Positions 1 to 8,205 of a DNA stretch of 64,000 nt are shown one piece after another. The DNA comes from Paracoccus yibinensis (GTDB lineage: Bacteria; Pseudomonadota; Alphaproteobacteria; Rhodobacterales; Rhodobacteraceae). The position numbers were made by a program, and so were the translations under genes. How positions within the stretch are numbered: position 1 is the stretch's first letter; every line of letters starts with the position of its first letter. The stretch covers positions 186,001-250,000 of the forward strand of contig NZ_JAVCWH010000003.1 in assembly GCF_030846195.1 (NCBI RefSeq). The letters are read 5' to 3'. The notes beneath the pieces are model-generated. The model was not told the DNA's origin. It did no database searches and saw only the letters and a program-made list of their open reading frames with translations.

Positions 1-2210
1 GTCGTGAATTCGTCGATGGCATTGCCATGCACATAGGTCATGCCGCGAATGATCGCGCCAGCGGCCTGTTCGGGCGTGATGGTGCCATCCCGATCATACA
101 GGACCGGGTTGAGGAAGGCCTCGATCAGGCCGACATCCACGCCCCAGCCATCCTTGGCATCCGTGACGCCGTCGCCGTTCGTGTCCGACAGCGGATTGCC
201 ATCCGGCCCAACCGGATTGCCGTTGGCATCCAGCGGCAGAAGCTTCAGGTGGTCGGTCAGCATCGAATGGCCGAACCGATAAACGGTATGCGCGAACTCG
301 GCGAAGATCGCCGGGTTCACGTCGGTGATGGTGTTGAAGACGAACAGGTCGATGTTCGGCTGGATCTTGCGGCCGAATTCCTCGAAAACGAGATGCTGAT
401 ACTGCATCTCGGTCGCGAAACGGCCCGTCTGGAACAGGCGCTCGCCATCCCATTGCAGGTTGTCCACAACGTTCGGGTCGGTCAGATCCACGTTCTGCGC
501 AACATCGACAAGCAGCCATTCGTTCAGGAAAGCGACATCCGCAGCCCTGCCGCTCTGGGCGATCTCGATGATCTGTTTCTTGACATCCTCCACCTGCCGG
601 TTGTGTTCGGAATGGAAGACATGGTGGACGGCGGTCAGGCCGATATTCTCGTTTCCGCGCCCGTCGCCGGTGATGAAATGCCGGTCAAGCAATTCGTTGT
701 CGTAAACGGCGGTTCCCGGAGGGGGCGGCGGCAGAGGATTGCCGAACTCGTCGGTTTCGGTGTCGATGTCGGGCTGCAGGATCGACGGCCCGCTGCCGAA
801 CGGGTTCGCGTTGTTGGCGATGTCGTCCAGGAACTGGTGCGAGGTGCGGACCGGGCCAAGTCCGCCGTTCAGCGTTGTCAGGTTCAGCGGTGTGTCCGGC
901 GTGCCGCTTGCCGTCAGGTCGTCTGCAGTGTTCGGGATCCCATCGGGACCGACGTTATAGACCACCTGCGGAAAGCCGTTCGCGTCACGGATGAATTCGC
1001 CATAAGGATCGGTGCGCAGCAGCGGCACGCCGATGATGTCGTAATCGGTCAGCTCGATCCCCAGCTTCTCGGCCGCCTGCTTCTTGACATCCGCCCAGGT
1101 CGCAAGCCCGCCATTGGCTCCGTCCAGCAGATGGCCCGTCGCCATGGGCTTGCCGTCCACCATCTTGTACTCGCGCAGGAACACCTGGTGCGAGGGATGC
1201 GAGGTATAGGTCTGGTTCTGGTCGACGAAGGGCGTGGTCTTGTTCTTGGCCTCCATCGTATCGTCGGCGGTGCCCAGCACCCCGTCCGCGCCCGGACCCG
1301 CCTCGGGCTTCAGGCGCGTGATCGCCATGAAGGCCCGGCTGGGCGGCACCTCGTCACCACTGCCCGCGATGCCATCCGGGCCGTGGGTGCGAAGCGGGTC
1401 ATCGGCGGCCAGGGGGACGAAGATCGTGCCGTTGTCGCCCTTGTGGATCAGGTCCAGCCCGTGGTCGAAGAACTGGCCGAAGAAGGTCATCCAGCCGTTG
1501 AACGGCGCCGAAAGCCCCTCGTCCGGGGCCACGTTCGGCAGCACGACGCTGTTGCCGTCCATCTCGATGCCATAGTCTTCGGACAGCCGGTCATAAAGCG
1601 CGGTCTTCAGGCCAGCAATCTCGGGCGACGCGATGGCGGCAGCGGCCGCCGCAGCCTTTTGCGCCGCAGTGGCCCCCGGGGCAAGCGCCTCAATCGCCGC
1701 CTGCACTGCGGCGCCGGCGGCATCTACATAGGCGTCATGCTCGGCCTGGATCGAAGCCACGGCTTCCAGAATGCTCGTCTCGCCATTGGCGGCGGGATTG
1801 TATTCGGCATATTGCAGCGCCGCGATGATCACGGCGGGGTTCTTCAGCGTCTGGTCCGAAATGAGGTTCGTGATGATGCGCGGATCGGTATCGACCACGT
1901 CGCCATCGGCGCCATAGTCGGTGTTGCCAAGCTGTCCCCCCGGCGCCGGCCCGTTCAGGTCGATCGGATTCTCGTCCTGTTCGTTCAGCCATTCCGGATC
2001 CAGCATCCGCGGCATGATCTGGTCCGAGGCACCCCAGAGTTCGCGGCCTTCGATCAGGTTGTTATAGCTGCCATCGACCGTCCGAAGCCCATAGGGAAGA
2101 TGCGGTTGCGCAATCTGCTGATCCAGCGGCGTTCCCGCGGCATGCGCTTCTGCGATCTTGATTTGTTTCAAAATGAACTGCAGGTCGTGTTGGTTCAGTT
2201 TTACAGCCAT
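1..2210 (-). CDS. Animal-type haem peroxidase, 3' end cut by window edge
   Basis: The frame stays open from an ATG at 2210 to the window edge, giving 736 codons of the N-terminal part. GGAGG lies just upstream of the start. Family signatures of the animal haem peroxidase superfamily appear in order: FFGQFFDHGLDL near residue 245 (distal His region), LTAVHHVFHSEHNR near residue 527, and EFAHTVYRFGHSML near residue 637 (proximal His region). No signal peptide is visible; bacterial members often end in RTX repeats and leave by type I secretion, but that end lies outside the window. The likely activity is H2O2-dependent oxidation. The family call is strong; substrate and secretion are inference. 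Confidence 0.88.
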   Translation of the reverse strand, partial: MAVKLNQHDLQFILKQIKIAEAHAAGTPLDQQIAQPHLPYGLRTVDGSYNNLIEGRELWGASDQIMPRMLDPEWLNEQDENPIDLNGPAPGGQLGNTDYGADGDVVDTDPRIITNLISDQTLKNPAVIIAALQYAEYNPAANGETSILEAVASIQAEHDAYVDAAGAAVQAAIEALAPGATAAQKAAAAAAAIASPEIAGLKTALYDRLSEDYGIEMDGNSVVLPNVAPDEGLSAPFNGWMTFFGQFFDHGLDLIHKGDNGTIFVPLAADDPLRTHGPDGIAGSGDEVPPSRAFMAITRLKPEAGPGADGVLGTADDTMEAKNKTTPFVDQNQTYTSHPSHQVFLREYKMVDGKPMATGHLLDGANGGLATWADVKKQAAEKLGIELTDYDIIGVPLLRTDPYGEFIRDANGFPQVVYNVGPDGIPNTADDLTASGTPDTPLNLTTLNGGLGPVRTSHQFLDDIANNANPFGSGPSILQPDIDTETDEFGNPLPPPPPGTAVYDNELLDRHFITGDGRGNENIGLTAVHHVFHSEHNRQVEDVKKQIIEIAQSGRAADVAFLNEWLLVDVAQNVDLTDPNVVDNLQWDGERLFQTGRFATEMQYQHLVFEEFGRKIQPNIDLFVFNTITDVNPAIFAEFAHTVYRFGHSMLTDHLKLLPLDANGNPVGPDGNPLSDTNGDGVTDAKDGWGVDVGLIEAFLNPVLYDRDGTITPEQAAGAIIRGMTYVHGNAIDEFT

Positions 2211-3512
2211 GGCACCCTCCCTTTCAGGCGCAAACACACGATTTTCTAATCCGGCTGATAAGTCAGGCGGATTTGGTTCATTATCGAATGTCGTGATTTC
2301 CACAAAGGAGCCGTGTTACGTTGCAAAACGGCCATGCCGTTCGTGGGCAACGCTTATTCCCCACCCAGTGAGGCACCTGTGCAGACAGCACGTACACGTT
2401 ATACATCCCGGGAGGCCATTGAAAATCGCTCCTGGGAAGGGCTACAAAATCGTCAGGCGATGATCCCTCTCCACCTCTCGTCCTTTGATTAAGGACTTCA
2501 GACTTCCGTCTGTCTAGAATAAAATTTAGTCCGGGTCCAAAAGGCCGAAAATTCAGCCCTTCGTCATAATACCAGCTAACTTATTATTGCTGCATTCCTT
2601 GCAAGAGACGTTTCTGTTTCAACCATCGGTTTAAATTACAAAAGTGGTTATTCTTGGCGAGGGTGGTGTCGAATCACCATAAAATGCATTTGTACAAGGT
2701 TTAGAGCTCTGCCAATCAATTTCCCGACAGCAAAAGTTAACCTATCTGAGTCCGTTGGCGGATGACCAAACAAGGCCCGCCCGTTCTGCAGGCTGCTTTG
2801 GCAACGTGCCTGCATGTTGGATCATCTCAGCCTAAAGTCGCAGATCATGGGGGACTTAATGCAGGACACTGCATCCATAGGTCCGAACGGCAGGCGGGGC
2901 ATCGACGACGCGGGCGAGCTTTGGCCGACAACCGGCCAGATTTCCTGAAGCTTGGATGATCCTGGCGCTGGAGCGGGTGAACGTTATCAGTGCAAGTGAG
3001 TCTGGCCGACCAAAGCATGGCGCAGAGTTCGAAGAGGAGGCAGAGTTAACCCTGTGCCCTCCGCATGAAATGGATGTCTGCCATCCGGCTTCCGATCGGA
3101 GCCATCCGAAGCACAGTCCTGTGCCGCCAGACTGGCCGGCCATGCGGATCAGGAAACGATGGGGGACCGCTTCCCAAGTGGCGGCCAAGCATCGTCATTG
3201 TTCATGGGGCATGATGCAAGGAAGCTCCATCAGTTGACCCGCCCACCCGCCGGAATCACCCGCGGCGGATGCCCCTTGGAATCGGACGCCCTCCTCGGCT
3301 CTCGGCCGGCGATCTCCGAGTCTTTCTGGGTTGGTTCGATCTTGCCGAGTTGATGTCGAGGCTTCGATTCCAGGGACTTGGTGGTTTTCCGAAAGATTAA
3401 GCAACTGGCAAGATTGAGGTTCTCCGGCACGTCGCGCCAAATTTCTGGCTTCTCAACCGTTTCTAAACGAATCGCGGTTAAGACCGGGTTATCGCCAATG
3501 AGGAGAAGCCTC
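2211..3512. other. 1.3-kb stretch without a convincing gene
   Basis: The stretch lies between the divergent peroxidase gene and flgB. Roughly 2480-2760 is AT-rich compared with the surroundings. The short open frames here (for example 2762-2959, 2956-3237 and minus 2856-3188) have no recognisable domain, no convincing ribosome binding site and composition typical of chance frames. The stretch presumably holds the promoters of both flanking genes. I see no insertion sequence ends or tRNA. Confidence 0.5.
3478..3492 (+). promoter_or_regulatory. Possible CtrA box upstream of flgB
   Basis: TTAA, seven bases, then TTAT, one mismatch from the TTAA-N7-TTAA consensus of the cell-cycle regulator CtrA, which controls flagellar genes in many alphaproteobacteria. 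It ends 20 bases before the flgB start. A similar one-mismatch site precedes flgE. Assignment is inference from sequence alone. Confidence 0.35.
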
Positions 3513-3899
3513 ATGTTTGAAAAGATCGAAATGATGCGCATGGCCCGCGCCTTGGGGGCCCATGCCAGCGAACGGCATCTTGTCGTGGCCCGCAACGTGG
3601 CCAATGCCGATACCCCCGGGTTCAAGGCCAAGGATGTGGCATCCTTCGCCGACAGCTATCGCAGCGCGGCGTTCTCCGCGATGCGGACCACCGACCCGCG
3701 CCATCTGGCCACGCCCGAATGGTCGCCCCTGACACGCCAGACGGCCAATGAAACGGGGGTGTCGCCCAATGGCAACTCCGTGTCGCTCGAGGAGGAGATG
3801 CTGAAGGCGGCCGAGGTCAAGCGCGGCCACGATCTGTCGCTGGGCATCTACAGCTCGGCGCTGGATCTGATGCGCACCAGCATCGGGCGGAGGGCATGA
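3513..3899 (+). CDS. flgB: Flagellar basal-body rod protein FlgB
   Basis: This 128-residue proximal rod protein, exported through the flagellar type III apparatus, builds the rod that spans the periplasm. The N-terminal rod/hook signature includes VARNVANADTPGFKAKD around residues 25-40, and the C-terminal helix (SALDLMRTSIGR) is typical of rod proteins. The ATG at 3513 is preferred over an in-frame upstream start because AGGAGAAG lies at 3501-3508 and the protein then has the usual FlgB length. It opens the operon flgB-flgC-fliE-fliQ-flgF-flgG-flgA-flgH-fliL and overlaps flgC by four bases, which implies translational coupling. Confidence 0.95.
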   Translation: MFEKIEMMRMARALGAHASERHLVVARNVANADTPGFKAKDVASFADSYRSAAFSAMRTTDPRHLATPEWSPLTRQTANETGVSPNGNSVSLEEEMLKAAEVKRGHDLSLGIYSSALDLMRTSIGRRA

Positions 3900-4291
3900 T
3901 GGATCGCCCCGTTTCCGCCCTGCACCTGGCCGCCTCGGGAATGCGTGCGCAAAGCGAACGCCTGCGCCACACGGCCGAAAACATCGCCAATGCCGACACA
4001 CCCGGTTATCGCCGCAAGCTTGTCACCTTCGAGGAAGCGACCAGCTTTGGCCGTCCGACCGGCGAGGTCGAGGCATCGAAGCTGCGATTGGACCAAAAGG
4101 AACTGCCGCGCCTCTATGACCCCTCGCATCCGATGGCCGACGAGGACGGCTATTACCTGGGGTCCAATGTCGATCTGGTCATCGAGATCGCGGATTCCCG
4201 CGAGGCGGGCCGAAGCTACGAGGCCAACCTGAAAATGTTCGAGCAGACGCGCCAGATGGGCGCATCGCTCATGGAACTTCTGCGCCGCTAG
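3896..4291 (+). CDS. flgC: Flagellar basal-body rod protein FlgC
   Basis: A 131-residue proximal rod subunit. The N-terminus carries the rod signature AENIANADTPGYRRK at about residues 27-41, and the C-terminus has the coiled-coil segment SYEANLKMFEQTRQM shared by FlgC proteins. The start ATG overlaps the flgB stop and GGAGG in the end of flgB can serve as ribosome binding site; a second ATG follows immediately, so the true start may be three bases later. It lies directly before fliE, the usual order in alphaproteobacterial flagellar clusters. Confidence 0.96.
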   Translation: MMDRPVSALHLAASGMRAQSERLRHTAENIANADTPGYRRKLVTFEEATSFGRPTGEVEASKLRLDQKELPRLYDPSHPMADEDGYYLGSNVDLVIEIADSREAGRSYEANLKMFEQTRQMGASLMELLRR

Positions 4292-4303
4292 AAAGGGACG
4301 CCC

Positions 4304-4588
4304 ATGTTTACCAGTTTGAATGCAGCCAGTGCCTATTCCGCCGCCCGCACCGCCGTGGCGCCGGGCCAGCCCGCCCCCGCCGTTCAGGCCCTGTCGAACG
4401 CCGCAGATGATTTCGCAGCCCAGATGGGCAAGGTCGATCAGGTCGCGACCGGCGCCATGACAGGACAGGTGGAAACCCACCGCCTGGTCCAGACCATCGC
4501 CGAAGCCGAGGTCGCCCTGGAAACCGTTGTCGCCATCCGCGACAAGGTGGTCGAGGCGTATCAGGAAATCCTGCGGATGCCGGTGTGA
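4304..4588 (+). CDS. fliE: Flagellar hook-basal body complex protein FliE
   Basis: A 94-residue adaptor that joins the MS ring to the proximal rod. The C-terminal half (AEAEVALETVVAIRDKVVEAYQEILRMPV) shows the conserved FliE pattern ending in a YQEI.RM segment. The N-terminus is Ala/Pro-rich and variable, as usual for the family. AAAGGGA sits upstream of the ATG. It lies 12 bases after flgC and 3 before fliQ, so it belongs to the same transcript. Confidence 0.93.
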   Translation: MFTSLNAASAYSAARTAVAPGQPAPAVQALSNAADDFAAQMGKVDQVATGAMTGQVETHRLVQTIAEAEVALETVVAIRDKVVEAYQEILRMPV

Positions 4589-4591
4589 TCC

Positions 4592-4858
4592 ATGGATGAG
4601 ACGCTGCTGTTCGACATGCTGCGCCAGGCGCTGCTGATCTCGGTCCGCATCTCGGCTCCGATGCTGGCCGTCGCGCTGATCGCGGGCGTCGTGATCGGCC
4701 TGTTCCAGGCGCTCACCTCGGTGCAGGAGATGACATTGACCTTCGTGCCCAAGGTGGGGCTGATGCTGGCCGTCTTCTGGGTCACGATGAGCTTCATGAC
4801 CACCGCGCTGTCCGACTTCTACGTCGGGCAGATCATTCCCCTGATCGCGGGAAGCTGA
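4592..4858 (+). CDS. fliQ: Flagellar export apparatus protein FliQ
   Basis: An 88-residue inner-membrane component of the flagellar type III export gate. Two hydrophobic helices are visible, about residues 14-38 and 52-75. The segment LFQALTSVQEMTLTFVPK between them is the FliQ family signature. The length matches the family. It is embedded between fliE and flgF with only a few bases on each side; the partners fliP and fliR are not in this window. Confidence 0.95.
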   Translation: MDETLLFDMLRQALLISVRISAPMLAVALIAGVVIGLFQALTSVQEMTLTFVPKVGLMLAVFWVTMSFMTTALSDFYVGQIIPLIAGS

Positions 4859-4860
4859 CC

Positions 4861-5577
4861 ATGGATAACGCGATCTATGCGACGCTGACCCGGCAGGCCG
4901 GGCTGATGGCGGAAATGCGGGTGGTGGCCAACAACATCGCGAATGCCAACACTACCGGCTTTCGCCGCGAAGGGGTGATCTTCGCCGAACACCTGTCGGC
5001 GCTTGATCGCGGTGGCGATACGCTGTCGATGGCCCATGCGCGCGGGCGGATGCTGGATCTGAACCAGGGCGTGCTGACCCAGACCAACGGCAACTATGAC
5101 CTGGCCATCGAAGGCGACGGCTTCTTTCTGGTCGAAACGCCCGACGGCAACCGCCTGACCCGCGCGGGCGCCTTCCTGCCATCCGCCGAGGGCGAACTGA
5201 TGACCGCCGACGGCTTCCGCCTGCTGGATGAGGGGATGGCACCGATCATCGTTCCCGCCGGCGCCAGCGAGGTCGCGGTCGGCGCGGACGGTACCCTGTC
5301 CGCAAACGGCGTGGCCTTCGGCAAGATCGGCGTCTTCACCGCCCCCGTGGATGCGCAACTGACCCACCAGGGCGGCACGTCCTTCACCACCGACGACCAG
5401 CCCGAGCCGGTAGAGGATGCCCGCATCCGCCAAGGCTTCCTTGAAGAATCCAACGTCGATTCCGTCTTCGAGATCACCCGCATGATCGAGGTCCAGCGCG
5501 CGTATGAACTGGGCCAATCCTTCCTTGACCGCGAAGATCAGCGCATCCGCAGCGCGATCGCCGGCATGACCCGCTGA
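4861..5577 (+). CDS. flgF: Flagellar basal-body rod protein FlgF
   Basis: A 238-residue proximal rod protein of the FlgF/FlgG family. The N-terminal rod domain includes MRVVANNIANANTTGFRRE around residues 20-38, the middle contains the hook-basal-body fold with DLAIEGDGFF, and the C-terminal rod domain ends in EITRMIEVQRAYELGQSFLD. It is shorter than FlgG and lacks the TGF.A.. pattern of FlgG, which is why I separate the two. It sits immediately before flgG, as in most flagellar operons. Confidence 0.93.
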   Translation: MDNAIYATLTRQAGLMAEMRVVANNIANANTTGFRREGVIFAEHLSALDRGGDTLSMAHARGRMLDLNQGVLTQTNGNYDLAIEGDGFFLVETPDGNRLTRAGAFLPSAEGELMTADGFRLLDEGMAPIIVPAGASEVAVGADGTLSANGVAFGKIGVFTAPVDAQLTHQGGTSFTTDDQPEPVEDARIRQGFLEESNVDSVFEITRMIEVQRAYELGQSFLDREDQRIRSAIAGMTR

Positions 5578-5588
5578 AAGGACCACCG

Positions 5589-6374
5589 ATGAGAGCCTTG
5601 CAAATCGCCGCCACCGGCATGAGCGCCCAGCAGACCCGCGTCGAGGTCATCTCGAACAACCTGGCCAACATGTCCACCACCGGCTACAACGCCCGGCGCG
5701 CGGAATTTGCCGACCTGCATTACCAGCAGGCGACCCGCCCCGGCACGGTCACGGCCGCAGACGGCACCGTCATTCCGGCGGGCGTCCAACTTGGCCTGGG
5801 TGTACGCCCCACGGCGGTCAGCGTCAATCTGCAACAAGGCGCGCTGACCCAGACCGGGGGCGACCTGGACCTGGCCATCGACGGCGAAGGCTACATCGAG
5901 GTGACGCTGCCTTCCGGCATCTCGGCCTATACGCGCGACGGCGGGTTGAAGCGGTCGCCTGATGGGCTGATCGTGACGTCGGACGGATATCCGGTGGTGC
6001 CGGGCATCACCATCCCCGACGACGCCAGCACCATTTCCATCAACGCGGCGGGCGAGGTTTACGCCTATTTCAGCGACCAGGTCGAACCTGAACTGCTGGG
6101 CCAGCTGACGCTGGCAGGCTTTTCCAACGAAAAGGGGCTGGAAGCGATCGGGTCCAACCTGTTTCTGGAAACCGCTGCATCGGGCACCCCCCAGGTGACC
6201 ACACCTGGCGTGGACGGGCTGGGCACGCTGCGCCAGGGCTATCTGGAGGACAGTTCGGTCGATTCCGTGCGCGAGATCACCGAACTGATCAAGGCACAGC
6301 GTGGATACGAACTGAACGCCAAGGTCATCACCGCCGCCGACCAGATGCTGGCGGCCACCACGCAGGTGCGATGA
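5589..6374 (+). CDS. flgG: Flagellar distal rod protein FlgG
   Basis: A 261-residue distal rod protein. The N-terminus MRALQIAATGMSAQQTRVE followed by a NNLANMSTTGYNARRAEF segment is characteristic of FlgG, the middle carries LDLAIDGEGYIEV, and the C-terminus has SSVDSVREITELIKAQRGYE. The length is the normal 260 residues. AAAGGA precedes the ATG. Its stop overlaps the flgA start by four bases, so the two are probably translationally coupled. Confidence 0.96.
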   Translation: MRALQIAATGMSAQQTRVEVISNNLANMSTTGYNARRAEFADLHYQQATRPGTVTAADGTVIPAGVQLGLGVRPTAVSVNLQQGALTQTGGDLDLAIDGEGYIEVTLPSGISAYTRDGGLKRSPDGLIVTSDGYPVVPGITIPDDASTISINAAGEVYAYFSDQVEPELLGQLTLAGFSNEKGLEAIGSNLFLETAASGTPQVTTPGVDGLGTLRQGYLEDSSVDSVREITELIKAQRGYELNAKVITAADQMLAATTQVR

Positions 6375-6787
6375 TGCGCTGGCTGGCACTGCTTCTGGCC
6401 CTTGCGCCCCTGCCCGCCTCGGCCGCGGTCCTGGCGGCGGCGCGCACCCTGCCTGCGGGCACGGTCATCACGGCAGGCGACCTGCGCGCCATCGACGGCG
6501 ACCGACCCGGCCTCTCGGACCCATCCGAAGCGATCGGTCTGCAAACCCGCATCACCATTCACGAAGGCCGCCCGCTGCAAGCCTCGCTTTTGCAGGCGCC
6601 CAAACTGATCGGGCGCAACCAGATGCATCCGCTGGTCTTCCAGCGGGGCGCCCTGCGGATCGTCACCACCGCGCGGACGCTGTCGGACGGCGCGGCGGGC
6701 GACGTGATCCGCGTCATGAACCTTGAATCCCGTGCAACGATCAGCGCCGTCGTCCAGCAGGACGGCAGCCTCCTGGCGATGAAGTAA
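6371..6787 (+). CDS. flgA: Flagellar P-ring assembly chaperone FlgA (short form)
   Basis: A 138-residue periplasmic protein with a clear signal peptide (MMRWLALLLALAPLPASA). The rest is one SAF-type domain: a first strand LPAGTVITAGDLR near residue 35 and a C-terminal VIRVMNLESRATISAVVQQDG segment. FlgA helps FlgI polymerise into the P ring. Many FlgA proteins are about 220 residues; the short form with little more than the SAF domain is common in Rhodobacteraceae. Two consecutive ATG codons leave the start uncertain by one residue. Its client flgI lies in the other flagellar group at 12566-13666. Confidence 0.9.
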   Translation: MMRWLALLLALAPLPASAAVLAAARTLPAGTVITAGDLRAIDGDRPGLSDPSEAIGLQTRITIHEGRPLQASLLQAPKLIGRNQMHPLVFQRGALRIVTTARTLSDGAAGDVIRVMNLESRATISAVVQQDGSLLAMK

Positions 6788-6796
6788 GGACCACCG

Positions 6797-7522
6797 ATGA
6801 AAACGATTCCCCTGCTCTGCCTTGTTCTGGCAGCGTCGGCCTGCGCACGCGCCGATCACATGGGCAAGCCGCCCAGCCTGACCTCTCCGCGCAACAGCGA
6901 GGAATTCATCGCCATGACCAACCCGCCGCTGGAGATTCCCGTCGATTCGGGCCGTCCCGAGGCCGCAGCGTCACTTTGGGCCGGCACCACCTCGTCCCTG
7001 ATCAGCGACAGGCGGGCGGCCACGCGTGGCGATATCCTGACCGTGGTGATCGAGATCGACGACGAGGCGCAGATGACCAACACCTCGGGGCGCAGCCGCC
7101 AGTCGGGCGAAAGCGTTTCCATCCCGCAGATGATCGGCATCCCGCAGCGCCTGAACGAGAAGCTGCCCGAAGGCGCCAGCTTCGACACCCTGGCCGAGGC
7201 GGAGTCCTCCTCGACCTACAAGGGCACCGGCAATATCACCCGCCGCGACAAGCTGACGCTGCGTGTCGCCGCCACGGTGATCGACACCCTGCCCAACGGC
7301 ACCCTGCAGATCGAAGGCACGCAAGAGGTGCGCGTGAACTATGAACTGCGCGAACTGACCGTCAGCGGATTCGTGCGTCCCGCCGACATCGATCGCAGCA
7401 ACGAGATCGCCTATGACCGCATCGCGGGCGCACGGATTTCCTATGGCGGGCGCGGGCAGATCACCGATGTCCAGCAGCCCCGCTTCGGCCAGCAGATCGC
7501 CGACGCGATCCTGCCTTACTGA
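6797..7522 (+). CDS. flgH: Flagellar L-ring protein FlgH (lipoprotein)
   Basis: A 241-residue outer-membrane lipoprotein forming the L ring. The signal peptide ends in a lipobox, LAASAC, so Cys at about residue 16 would be lipidated. The core carries the FlgH signature [19 protein letters not shown] and a C-terminal [17 protein letters not shown] pattern. AAGGA lies just upstream of the ATG. It follows flgA by nine bases in the same operon. Confidence 0.96.
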   Translation: MKTIPLLCLVLAASACARADHMGKPPSLTSPRNSEEFIAMTNPPLEIPVDSGRPEAAASLWAGTTSSLISDRRAATRGDILTVVIEIDDEAQMTNTSGRSRQSGESVSIPQMIGIPQRLNEKLPEGASFDTLAEAESSSTYKGTGNITRRDKLTLRVAATVIDTLPNGTLQIEGTQEVRVNYELRELTVSGFVRPADIDRSNEIAYDRIAGARISYGGRGQITDVQQPRFGQQIADAILPY

Positions 7523-7530
7523 GGTCGCCC

Positions 7531-8142
7531 ATGAAGAAATTCCTGCCCATGCTGATTCCCGTTGTGGCCCTTGCCGGGGGCGTCGCGGCGGGCGACATGC
7601 TGCGCCCCATGCCCGAAGGGGCCGACCATGCCACAGCCGAAGCCCCTGCCGGCGAACATGGCGGCGCGGAAGCCGCCGACCCGGGCACCGCTCATGCGGC
7701 CGAGGAAGCCTCGGATCACGCAGCCCCTGCCCCGGCCGAGGACCACGCTGCCGCGGCGGCCGATCATGGTGGCGGCGATGACAGCGGTGGCGGGCATGGG
7801 GGCGAGGGCGCGGTTCCGGCCGAAGGATGGTTCACCTTCCCGTCCCAATTCTTCGTGCCCTTGATGCGCAACGGCGACATGGGCGCGGTGATGATCCTGA
7901 CCCTGACGATCGAGACGGGCGGCGCCGATCTGCCCGCCATGAAGCAGCAGGAACACCGCCTGCGCGATGCGCTGCTGCGCGAATTGCTGATCCACGCCAA
8001 TACAGGCGGATTCGACGGCAACTTCACGTCCGAAGCCCGGCTGGCCCCCTTGCGCGAACGACTGCAGAAGGCGGCGCAGGCCAGCACCGACCTGACCGTC
8101 AAGGCAGTGCTGATCGAGGATATCGCCCGACAGGCGGGCTGA
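7531..8142 (+). CDS. fliL: FliL-family basal-body protein with a long His/Ala/Glu-rich linker
   Basis: This 203-residue inner-membrane protein has an N-terminal membrane segment (residues 4-22), a linker of about 65 residues very rich in Ala, Glu, Gly and His (roughly residues 28-95), and a C-terminal FliL-like periplasmic domain ([21 protein letters not shown] onward, ending in [13 protein letters not shown] and VLIEDIARQ). FliL associates with the stator and supports torque. It is the last gene of this flagellar operon and is followed by a hairpin. The family call rests on context plus the C-terminal pattern; the linker is longer than usual for FliL. Confidence 0.82.
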   Translation: MKKFLPMLIPVVALAGGVAAGDMLRPMPEGADHATAEAPAGEHGGAEAADPGTAHAAEEASDHAAPAPAEDHAAAAADHGGGDDSGGGHGGEGAVPAEGWFTFPSQFFVPLMRNGDMGAVMILTLTIETGGADLPAMKQQEHRLRDALLRELLIHANTGGFDGNFTSEARLAPLRERLQKAAQASTDLTVKAVLIEDIARQAG

Positions 8143-8161
8143 CGGTTGCATCGGCGCGGAC

Positions 8162-8185
8162 GGCAGGGCAGAAACCGGCCCTGCC
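8162..8185 (+). terminator. Hairpin after fliL
   Basis: GGCAGGGC, an eight-base loop, then GCCCTGCC. There is no T-run, so it may be a weak or Rho-assisted terminator separating the flagellar operon from the glycosyltransferase gene whose GTG start is 20 bases further on. Confidence 0.45.
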
Positions 8186-8205
8186 CGACTCCAAGGACAT
8201 AGCCG

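Noticed and set aside
2856..3188. 110-codon minus frame and overlapping plus frame upstream of flgB
   Set aside because: No ribosome binding site, no domain, composition unlike a protein; considered as an insertion sequence remnant but no terminal repeats or transposase motif were seen.
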